Source: Saprospiraceae bacterium (GTDB lineage: Bacteria; Bacteroidota; Bacteroidia; Chitinophagales; Saprospiraceae). Taken from it: DNA of 64,000 nt. The position numbers and the translations under genes are program-made. Positions 26,955 to 34,760 of the stretch are shown here, one piece after another (the stretch's first letter is position 1; each line of letters starts with the position of its first letter). The notes under the pieces were generated by a model. It did not search any database, had not been told where the DNA came from, and saw only the letters and a program-made list of their open reading frames with translations. The stretch covers positions 124,001 through 188,000 of the forward strand of contig JADKKF010000005.1 of assembly GCA_016720635.1 (NCBI GenBank), written 5' to 3'.

Positions 26955-28850
26955 ATGAAAATTATTTCCATTTCCATATTGACTCTTTTCCTAGGATTTC
27001 AGTCCTTGGCCCAAGAAAGCAACCTACAAAATATTCGAAAATTAACCTTTGGCGGCGACAACGCTGAAGCATATTTTTCTCCAGATGGCAGCAAATTGAC
27101 CATGCAAGTTACCAATCCCAAAATTGGTGCCGCTTGTGATCAGATTTTCACCTTGGATCTCAATCAAAACAACTTTAGTCCCCAAAGCCTTCAGCTGGTA
27201 TCCACAGGCAAGGGGCGAACTACTTGTTCTTATTTTATGCCCGATACAGCACATCTTATATGCATCTACACATGAGGCAAATGCTAGTTGTCCCGCTCCA
27301 CCCAAGGCTCGAGCCGATGGGAAATACGTCTGGGCGGTTTATTCCGATTTCGATATTTATATGGCGGATTTGAAAGGAAATATCGTCAAAAGACTCACCA
27401 ATTCTCCTGGCTATGATGCAGAAGCAGTTGTTTCTCCTGATGGAAAGAAAATCGCCTTCACCAGCGTTCGCAGCGGAGACTTAGAGATTTGGATGATGAA
27501 TATAGATGGAACCGATTTAAGACAAATCACCAACCAATTGGGTTATGACGGTGGATGCTTTTTCTCTCACGATAGCAAAAATTGGTATTCAGAGCCTCTA
27601 GACCCAAGACTCAAAAGACATTGACGATTATACATCCCTATTGAAAGAAGGCCTCATCACGCCCACCCAAATGGAGATTTATACCTGCAATATCGATGGC
27701 CCCGACTTAAAGCAAATCACGCATCTCGGCAAAGCCAACTGGGCTCCATTCTTTCACCCATCTGACAAAAAATCATCTTTTCATCCAATCACCACTCAAA
27801 GCGAGGATATGATTTTCAATTGTATATGATCGATACAGATGGCGAAAATCTTAGACAGATTACCTTCCAAAGTGAATTCAATGCCTTTCCTATGTTTTCA
27901 CCCGATGGAAAAAAATTGGCATTTTCAAGCAATAGACAACAAGACGCTCCTAGAGAGACCCTTATTGGCGGACATTACGATCACCTCGGACTCAATGAGC
28001 ATCATAATTCCACAAAGCCCAATTCGGACGGCGAGATTCACAATGGTGCCGACGACAATGCCTCGGGTGTAGCGGCAGTAATGGAACTTGCACGCATTTA
28101 TGCTACGAACAGAACCACAGAGCCTACCAACTTTATCTTCGCTTGTTTTTCGGGAGAAGAAGATGGCCTGATGGGTTCAAAGCACCTCGCGGAAAACATC
28201 AAAAAGACCCACCCCAATCTCAATCTCATGGTCAATATGGATATGATTGGAAGACTAGACTCTATGAATTCCCTGACCGTTGGCGGCATCGGTACGAGTC
28301 CGTTGTTTGGTCAACTCATCGAGAAAAACAAACCTGCAGGATACCAAATCACCATTGACAGTAGCGGCGTGGGTCCCACCGATCACACATCGTTTTATCC
28401 TCAAACATCCCTGTTCTTAATTTTTACAGGTACACACCACGACTACCACAAGCCGAGCGATGATGCCCATTTGATCAATATCAGAGGGGTTCACCATATC
28501 ACCGAATACATACAGCGCGTAGTAAATTCACTCGCAGCGGAACCGACCATTCCCTTCACCAAGACCGCCAACAAGACAAGTCGCACTGCTCCGAAATACA
28601 AGGTGACCCTTGGGATTATGCCAGACTATCAAGACTAGGAGACGGCCCTTCACATCGCAGGCGTGATGGATGGACGCACGGCGCACAATGCCGGTATCAG
28701 GACGGCGACATCATCACCAAGATCGGCAAATGCCCCATCAAGGAGGTGTACAGCCATATGGACTGCCTCGCGACCTTCAATGCAGGGGATGAGACCACAG
28801 TGGACCTATTGCGTGACGGCAAAAAGCTTACCGTCAAGATCAAATTTTAG
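26955..28850 (+). pseudogene. Decayed PD40 propeller - M28 aminopeptidase - PDZ protein
   Basis: Signal peptide (MKIISISILTLFLGFQSLAQ), PD40/TolB-type blades (AEAYFSPDGSKLTMQV, AEAVVSPDGKKIAFTSVRSG, FPMFSPDGKKLAFSSN), then an M28 zinc peptidase core with its ligands (GGHYDHLGL, HNGADDNASGVAA, FSGEEDGLMGS, NMDMIGR, GTHHDYHKPSDD), and a PDZ-like end (GLHIAGVMDGRTAHNAGI, DGDIITKIGKCPIKEV) to TAG at 28850. Frame changes are needed near 27255, 27590, 27617, 27780, 28640 and 28690. Between SSNRQQ (about 27945) and ETLIGGHYDH the roughly 150-200 residues that normally link propeller and peptidase are missing. The combination points to true decay, although indels alone could be errors. Confidence 0.75.
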
Positions 28851-28861
28851 CTCGATTGTCT

Positions 28862-28980
28862 AAGCAGTACTTCGCCACGTCTTCGACGATGTGGGGTCGC
28901 TATGCTGCGGGCCTCGCTATTCGCTCGACACCACTCCCGTTGTGTCCGACCTTCGGTCACCCTTCGCAGCGCTACTGCGC
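28862..28980 (+). repeat. GC-rich interspersed intergenic element, copy D
   Basis: Directly behind the peptidase pseudogene stop in sense orientation; GC-rich, with GTCGCTATGCTGCGGGCCTCG and a GACCTTCGGTC hairpin. Less alike to copies A, C and E than they are to one another. Confidence 0.4.
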
Positions 28981-29394
28981 TTAGGAATTTTCTAGCTCAT
29001 TTTGAACCAGGATGAGCGAATTCAATTTGTCACTCACTTCTTTGATGGCTTTCATGACCTTTGCAGTTTGAGCTTCAGATGCTTTTTTTGTACCAGAAAC
29101 ATATTGTCTGAGCAATCCAGGATTTAGGTTTCCAGTTTTTGCCAATTGACTGATATTGACTTCTGGAATCAAATCAAAGACAGAAACCAAATCCACTTCA
29201 AATTTTAATTTATATCCTAAACTTAATTTTTTTTCCAGCACTTGGTCTTCCATTTGAGCAATTTTGAGCATCTGTTCAAGATTTAACTTGACTTCTTGAT
29301 AGGTATTTCCACCTGCCACACAGCCATCTATTTCTTTTATATATGCAAAAAAAGCATCATCATTTCTTTCTATTATTGCTGTCAATTGTATCAT
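28981..29394 (-). CDS. hicB: HicB-family antitoxin
   Basis: 137 aa. N-terminal HicB fold (MIQLTAIIERNDDAFFAYIK, EIDGCVAGGNTYQEVKLNLE) that neutralises the HicA ribonuclease, then a linker and a C-terminal DNA-binding part (VNISQLAKTGNLNPGLLRQY, VSGTKKASEAQTAKVMKAIK) of XRE/HTH type. Its ATG lies one base after the hicA stop region (TAATATG), the normal operon order. Probably represses its own promoter with HicA, at the inverted repeat near 29600 (inference). Confidence 0.85.
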   Translation of the reverse strand: MIQLTAIIERNDDAFFAYIKEIDGCVAGGNTYQEVKLNLEQMLKIAQMEDQVLEKKLSLGYKLKFEVDLVSVFDLIPEVNISQLAKTGNLNPGLLRQYVSGTKKASEAQTAKVMKAIKEVSDKLNSLILVQNELENS

Positions 29395-29395
29395 A

Positions 29396-29583
29396 TTATT
29401 TTTTAGTCCCGGTTGCTTTCAAAATACTGATTTCAGTCCCCTTTGGTAAATCTTTGATCCATGAAATGGAATTATGATGATTCCTGATATTGTCTCATGT
29501 TTGTATATTTTGTGGCTTCCCGTTTGTCTCACAAAATACCAACCATTTGATCCTATAGATTTTTCAAGTTCGTAGGCTTTCAT
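29396..29583 (-). CDS. hicA: HicA-family mRNA interferase toxin, one frameshift
   Basis: ATG at 29583. MKAYELEKSIGSNGWYFVRQ, then TGSHKIYKHETISGIIIIPF with the catalytic His of HicA in GSHKIYKH (about residue 24), the dsRNA-binding-like fold of about 60 aa. The frame slips near 29453; one extra G gives KDLPKGTEISILKATGTKK and a stop at 29396-29398, exactly the family ending. Slightly too short to appear as an obvious gene unless repaired. As read, the toxin would have an altered C-terminus and might be inactive. Confidence 0.75.
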
Positions 29584-29592
29584 ATCGTAAAG

Positions 29593-29608
29593 GTAGCATA
29601 AACGCTAC
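29593..29608 (-). promoter_or_regulatory. Inverted repeat at the hicAB promoter, likely operator
   Basis: GTAGC and GCTAC separated by six bases, overlapping a TACCTTTA promoter-like box ahead of the hicA ATG. Candidate HicB/HicAB binding site. Confidence 0.5.
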
Positions 29609-29636
29609 TAAATTGCAAATATATTTTTAAAATAAA

Positions 29637-30179
29637 CCCGATAGTCGCAGTTTGTAACAGCGATCCAGATTAACTGGAATTTGCAATTCCAAACACCGAC
29701 AAATTTCTAACGAGTGATCTTTGCAATTATCCTCCTATAATGCATGGACATAAAATTAGCTATTTTCCTGACATTTGAGAAGATTTTGGATGATGAATTT
29801 TAATCAGAATATCGGTCAAGGTACAGACTTCGACTATCATAGTCAGTCCAAAACCAGATAGCGGAAAGTCGTGGAAAAGATGCGGATGTAACGCATCCCA
29901 CGACTGGAGTGGTGCGGAGCAATCGCCTTTTTTGACTTGATTTTTGAGCTACTTTTTAACAAGACAAAGTACAGAAAGTTGGGGACTATAAGTTTTTATG
30001 ATGTGTTTGGTCTCGTCCATAATGAGCGAGGAATGTCTATTTGCATTCTATCGCCAAACTTTTCAATTTATTTTCCAATCCAGTCGCGATTGAAGTAGTT
30101 GTACGGCTAATTTCGTACGCCTGGGGGTCGTACCGCATTTCATATATTTTTGAAAGATTTGACCTCGAGGTCAGATTAC
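29637..30179. repeat. Structured tandem array, unit 1
   Basis: First and most diverged full unit of about 543 bp. Starts with the CGATAGTCGCAGTTTGTAAC motif, then GGAATTTGCAATTCC, the nested hairpin (GTCGTGG, GATGCG / CGCATC, CCACGAC), a TACTTTTT...AAAGTA stem and GACCTCGAGGTC near its end. No protein frame supported. Confidence 0.8.
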
Positions 30180-30360
30180 CACGACTTGCAGTTAAAGCGA
30201 TGCGTGCAAAAGTTCGGAATTCCAGCGCTGACATATTCCAAGAATGGAATGGTTGCAATTATCCTCATATTATGTACGGAAATAAAATTGGCCACTTTGT
30301 CGACATTGACAAAGATTGGGGATAAGTTGAATTGTCGAATTCAAAGTGACTGATCATCAT
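30180..30360. repeat. Structured tandem array, partial diverged unit
   Basis: Matches the first 170 bp of the other units (motif-like start CACGACTTGCAGTTAAAGCG, then GAATTCCAGCGCTGACA and ATTATGTACGGAAATAAAAT), then the similarity stops. Confidence 0.65.
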
Positions 30361-30393
30361 GGTGTCTTTAAAACTTATTTTTTATAATTTTAA

Positions 30394-30745
30394 TTAAGAC
30401 GGGATGGAAAGTTTGTTGGAAGCAAGAAGACCCATGTAGACAAGTCTGATGACTCCTGAATCATCTAAAATGAAATAATTATAACGCTGACTATATAAAA
30501 CTTCAATATCATCTCGATTGAAAATTTAGCGTTTGCAATCAGATCACAATTGCAAGTGTATATAATTTATCATTATATTTTACCTTAATTGTTCCGCCAC
30601 TGGTACCACAATTTCATTTTCAATTATATAATGAAACAAAGTTATTTTCATTTGTGATATTATAAGTCTCTGATTTGCTGTTTCAAAATTTAATTGAAAA
30701 AAAATGTAAACAAGAAAAAAGATGATGAGGATTCCCTTTTATTGG
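30394..30745 (-). pseudogene. Broken small secreted-protein gene between array units
   Basis: Minus-strand pieces in different frames read in order SETYNITNENNFVSLYN, CGTSGGTIKVKYNDKLYT, then DDIEVLYSQRYNYFILDDSG and VIRLVYMGLLASNKLSIPS with a stop at 30394-30396. Together they look like a protein of about 110 aa with a beta-rich body, broken in about three places. No family recognised and no clear start; the hydrophobic stretch near 30700-30740 may have been its leader. Confidence 0.35.
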
Positions 30746-30821
30746 GGCCATTTTTACAAAGTGTCATTATTATTTTGAACTATTTGAACTGGTTTATTTA
30801 TAATAGGCGAACTACCACCCA

Positions 30822-31407
30822 CGATCGTCGCAGTTAAAATAGCGATACAATACAACAGGAATTTGCAATTCCATACGCTCTGACAAATTTCTAAAAAGTG
30901 AATTGTTTCAATTATCATCATAATATGTACGGACATAAAATTCGTTATTTTTCCTGACATTTACAGAAGATTTTGGATGATGAATTTTAATTCAGAAAAT
31001 ATCTGATCGAAGTCACAGACTTCGACCATCGCAGTCAGTCCAAAAACCAGCGATAGCGAAACGTCGTGGAAAAGATGCGGATGTAACGCATCCCACGACT
31101 GGAGCGGTGCGGAGCAATCGCCTTTTTTTGGACTTGATTTTTGGGTTACTTTTGTATCAAGACAAAAGTGACAGAAAGTTGGGGGAATTTAAGTTTTTAT
31201 GATGTGTTTGGTCTCTGTCCATAATGATCAAGGAATGTCTATTTTGACATTAACTCTTTGCCATACTTTCCAATTTTTATTTTCCAATCCCGACGGGATT
31301 GAATGTTTGTTGTATAGCATTTCATTATGGGTACGACCCCGTGGGGGTCGAATTGTAAATCATTTGTTTTTTAGAAATATTTGACCTCTTTGAGGTTAGA
31401 TTGCCCC
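30822..31407. repeat. Structured tandem array, unit 2 (586 bp)
   Basis: Starts CGATCGTCGCAGTTAAAATA. Contains in order the palindrome GGAATTTGCAATTCC, a nested hairpin (GTCGTGG...GATGCG...CGCATC...CCACGAC), a hairpin with arms GTTACTTTTGT / ACAAAAGTGAC, ATCCCGACGGGAT, CGACCCCGTGGGGGTCG and GACCTCTTTGAGGTT. Confidence 0.85.
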
Positions 31408-31976
31408 CGATCGTTGCAGTTTATGACGGAGATGCAGTATAACAGGAATTTGCAATTCCATCCGCTCTGACAAATTTCTAAAAAGTGTGATAGTTTCAAT
31501 TATCCTCATAATATGTACGGACATAAAATTGGTTATTTTTCTTGACATATACAGAAGATTGTGGATGATGAATAGATCGAAGTCACAGACTTCGATCATC
31601 ACAGTCAGTCCAAAAACCAGCGATAGCGAAAAGTCGTGGAAAAGATGCGGATGTAACGCATCCCACGACTGGAGCGGTGCGGAGCAATCGCCTTTTTTGG
31701 ACTTGATTTTTGGGTTACTTTTGTATCAAGACAAAAGTGACAGAAAGTTGGGGGACTATAAGTTTTTATGATGTGTTTGGTCTCTGTCCATGTTGATCAA
31801 GGTATGTCTATTTTGACATTAACTCTTGGCCATACTTTCCAATTTTTATTTTCCAATCCCGACGGGATTGAATGTTTGTTGTAAAGCATTTAATTATGGG
31901 TACGACCCCGTGGGGGTCGAATTGTAAATTATTTATTTTTTAGAAATATTTGACCTCGTTGAGGTCAGATTACCCC
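31408..31976. repeat. Structured tandem array, unit 3 (569 bp)
   Basis: Very close to unit 2 over the whole length, with a small deletion near 31575. All hairpins of unit 2 are kept, and GACCTCGTTGAGGTC is more perfect here. The junction motif is repeated again at 31977-31998, where the array ends. Confidence 0.85.
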
Positions 31977-32181
31977 CGATCGTTGCAGTTTATGACTGAG
32001 AACAAAATTAGAAGCAATTTCCGTATGCCGGCGCAAATTTCCAAGCTTGTCCCTCGACTCACCACTTCTTGCCTGTATTACTAAGCCATAGTAACTCTCC
32101 ATCGAAGTAAAAGCTACCCCGAACATAAGATTAGTCAAAAGTCAAAGATAGACGCAAACAAGTATGTCAAATATAAGCCTA

Positions 32182-32532
32182 TTAATCATAAATCTTACCA
32201 TCACATTCGAAATGATACACCAAAACAGTATCTCTTTTATGAATAAAAACCCTTAACTCTCCTTCTTTTTTAACTAGTGTATCGCCAATTGAAACTAAAT
32301 ATTTGAATGGTACATCCAAAAGGCCACCTTTACTATAATACTCTACTTTTAATTTGGTAATAGGGTTAATGCCTTTTATTACATATTCTCTTCCACTACT
32401 CGGTTTGCTTTGTAATATAATATTAAAATGATCCTTTCTATACTGGTTCGCAAAAAATTCACAATCACCACATGAATTCATCGTTGATATAATGCTTAAA
32501 AACAAAAAATAACTTAAAATATAACTTCTCAT
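32182..32532 (-). CDS. Small lipoprotein, unknown function
   Basis: About 116 aa. Start at 32532 gives MRSYILSYFLFLSIISTMNS followed by C (lipobox); the longer frame opening at 32577 would put 15 residues in front of the leader. After CGDCEFF, the mature part is a beta-rich domain (REYVIKGINPITKLKVEYYS, FKYLVSIGDTLVKKEGELRV) ending VYHFECDGKIYD. Three Cys, two in CGDC. No family name can be given. It stands next to the right end of the tandem array. Confidence 0.55.
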   Translation of the reverse strand: MRSYILSYFLFLSIISTMNSCGDCEFFANQYRKDHFNIILQSKPSSGREYVIKGINPITKLKVEYYSKGGLLDVPFKYLVSIGDTLVKKEGELRVFIHKRDTVLVYHFECDGKIYD

Positions 32533-32732
32533 GTTCGATTGAGTAATAGCCAATAGGCTGTTCTTGAAATAGAGCATTGAAAACTAGATAACTCACGTCC
32601 GCCTCCAAGTCCTCATCCAATTGAAAATGTATGAAACCCGTTTGCTTGTCTAATTACCCCCTGCGCTGACACCAGCTTCCAAACATGCTCCTCCAAAGAT
32701 ATAAGATTTACCTCAATTTTTGCACAAAACCC
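32533..32732. other. Spacer with possible gene remnant
   Basis: On the minus strand, short runs such as KIEVNLISLEEHVWKLVSAQ and FHTFQLDEDLEADVSY (different frames) look protein-like, but there is no intact frame, and no family could be recognised. Confidence 0.25.
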
Positions 32733-32835
32733 AGCGCGTCAAGGATCGAAATGGTCATCGCAGATGAGTCTCGAAGAGACCGAAGCCATGTAGAGCCAGA
32801 CCATCGCAATAGCGATGGGGACGCCCAAAATTAAA
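32733..32835 (-). repeat. GC-rich interspersed intergenic element, copy E
   Basis: Read on the minus strand it starts TTTTGGGCGTCCCCATCGC, has ATCGC/GCGAT arms, GGTCTCTTCGAGAC, and ends GATCCTTGACGC. It lies 46 bp behind the rsmG stop in the sense orientation of rsmG. Confidence 0.55.
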
Positions 32836-32880
32836 AAATAAATTGTTTGTGAATTTTTCTATCTGTCGAATTTCAATCCC

Positions 32881-33510
32881 CTAAAAGGGTATATATACCA
32901 AGTATTTTTCTTCAAAATAGGGCTCAGAGAAGTAATCCGAGATGGCATACTTTTCGGCAGTCAAGCCCCGTGGCAGCGTTTTTAGTTCGTTCTTGAGATC
33001 GCCACCCTTCAAGGCGATAAGCCCATTTGGGATCGCATTTTTATGGTGTTCATGCACCAATCTACGGCTCCAGTGGGACAACAATCCAGCCTCGGCCACG
33101 GCCCTCGACACTACAAAGTCGGCTCTTTCTCCTTTATACTCCTCGGCCCTCGTGTGAATGGCTGTGATATTGGTCAATCCGAGCGCTAAGGAAACTGCTT
33201 GGACGACTTTGATTTTTTTTGCGGTGCTGTCTATGAGTGTAAATTTTACTTCAGGAAAAAATATCGCCAGTGGAATGCCTGGGAATCCGCCCCCACATCC
33301 TAAATCGATGATTTGGCTGCCTTTTTTTAGGTCGATAAATGCCGCAATTGCCAAAGAATGGAGTACGTGATGTACATAGAAATTGTCAATGTCTTTCCTA
33401 GAGATCACGTTGATTTTTTCATTCCAATCTTGGTACAGGGGCAAGAGTTGGGCCAACTGTTCTTCTTGAGTCTTGCTAAAGGAAGAAAAATATTTTTTGA
33501 TTATTTCCAC
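32881..33510 (-). CDS. rsmG: 16S rRNA (guanine527-N7)-methyltransferase RsmG
   Basis: 209 aa, full family length. The S-adenosylmethionine site is clear: SQIIDLGCGGGFPGIPLAIF (about 65-84), followed by FTLIDSTAKKIKVVQAV and VVSRAVAEAGLL, typical RsmG motifs; the N-terminal helical region (LAQLLPLYQDWNEKINVISR) also fits. Methylates G527 in the 530 loop of 16S rRNA. Its start overlaps the end of the glycosyltransferase gene by 10 bp, so the two form one transcription unit. Confidence 0.95.
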   Translation of the reverse strand: MEIIKKYFSSFSKTQEEQLAQLLPLYQDWNEKINVISRKDIDNFYVHHVLHSLAIAAFIDLKKGSQIIDLGCGGGFPGIPLAIFFPEVKFTLIDSTAKKIKVVQAVSLALGLTNITAIHTRAEEYKGERADFVVSRAVAEAGLLSHWSRRLVHEHHKNAIPNGLIALKGGDLKNELKTLPRGLTAEKYAISDYFSEPYFEEKYLVYIPF

Positions 33511-34566
33511 GAAATTTTTTTACTAAACAGAATAATGGGTAAAAATAATACTAAATAAATTGCGAACAGAAATTCCATGAATATTAATTCGAACAATTTG
33601 AGAGGAGACTTGAATACATCAGCGATAGGTACCATAAGACCATACATCAAGGCCCATTTTAATATCAAAAAAATAATCGTTGCCTTGAAAGGAAATAAAG
33701 AAACCGACCAAGGGCAAAAGGTTCGACAACACCAATAAACTGCTGAAAAGCGAAAGTAAAAAAATGTGGCTTTTCTTATACACAAAACTAGAGCTAAGGT
33801 GGCGTCTTTTTTGGCGAAAATACGATGTCCAAGTAGATTTGGGTTCGCTATAGACGAATGACTTAGGGTCTAATGTAACTCTAGTATTGGAGGCAGTACC
33901 AAATTTATTGACTAAAATATCGTCATCTCCAGATGGAATATCCATATTGTTTTCATAAGGATTGATATGCTCAAATAATGATCTTTTGATGAGCATATTG
34001 CGACCTACGCCCATATAGGGCATACCAGCCAAAGCAAAGGACATATATTGTACGCCTGTTATCAAGGTTTCATACTGGATGAATTTGTTGAGCAGGCCAG
34101 GTTTTTGAATATAAGGCGAATACCCCAAAACAATCTCCGTGGATGGCTTCACTTCTTTTAACATTTCATTTACCCAACTATTGTCCTTAGGAAGACAGTC
34201 TATGTCAGTGCATAGAATAAATGGCGTTGTTATTTTAGAAATTCCAAATAAAAATGCTTCTTTTTTGCCAGTGTATCTTTTGAATTCTTTTCTCCAAATC
34301 TTTAGATTACTATTTTCGTTTACTAATTGTTGCAACAAAGGGAAAGTGTCGTCGTCAGAGTTATCGTCTATCACAGTAATGTTAGCCGAAAGATTCAGTA
34401 ATTTGGGAAGATTGGATTGGACATTGGTGTATTCATTCCTTACGCAGATCAGTATCGTAACGTCGTTAATGTCGATATGTGGTCGGGTTTGAGCGGTTTT
34501 CTTTCGATTAATAATGATTAATTGGTAATAGAAAAAAAAGTACTGGCCTGCAAGCAAAAGAAACAT
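33501..34566 (-). CDS. Family 2 glycosyltransferase, membrane bound, one frameshift
   Basis: N-terminal TM (ALMFLLLAGQYFFFYYQLI), then a GT-A domain: VTILICVRNEYTNVQSNLPK, ITVIDDNSDDDT, and ILCTDIDCLP (DxD-type metal site, about 130), later PSGDDDILVNKF and a QKRRHLSSS segment close to the usual QxxRW. Two or more TMs follow. The frame breaks near 33695; the continuation WALMYGLMVPIADVFKSPLK and LVLFLPIILFSKKISWK ends at 33501. ATG 34566 is chosen because a promoter box (TATCTTTG) ends 21 bases upstream; a TTG at 34590 is the only earlier start. Makes or decorates a surface glycan; acceptor unknown. Confidence 0.8.
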
Positions 34567-34587
34567 TAATGCATAAAATAGAAGCAA

Positions 34588-34595
34588 CAAAGATA
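34588..34595 (-). promoter_or_regulatory. -7 box of the glycosyltransferase-rsmG unit
   Basis: TATCTTTG on the minus strand, 21 bases before ATG 34566. Confidence 0.5.
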
Positions 34596-34716
34596 AATTT
34601 TTAAAATAAAAAAGAAATTATTCGGTTAAAAGTATGTAAAGATTCGTTTATTTCATAAAAACATTGCGTCAAAATATGTCGTTATTAGTTTTTACGTTTG
34701 TTTGGGAATTAAATTC

Positions 34717-34724
34717 TACCTTTG
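34717..34724 (+). promoter_or_regulatory. -7 box of the porU2-like gene
   Basis: TACCTTTG, 36 bases before ATG 34761. It overlaps the first codon of the longest frame (34722), which argues for a downstream start. Confidence 0.55.
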
Positions 34725-34760
34725 CATATATTAGTTAATTTTTATATATATAAATCAATA

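Noticed and set aside
31487..31771. 94-aa open frame inside the structured array
   Set aside because: Runs across hairpins, is not conserved in frame in the other units, and has no promoter or family match.
29637..32000. Insertion sequence as explanation of the array
   Set aside because: No transposase frame, terminal inverted repeats or target duplications could be seen; a MITE or REP-like origin remains possible.
34722..34760. Upstream ATG 34722 as start of the porU2-like gene
   Set aside because: It overlaps the TACCTTTG promoter box and would put extra residues ahead of the signal peptide.
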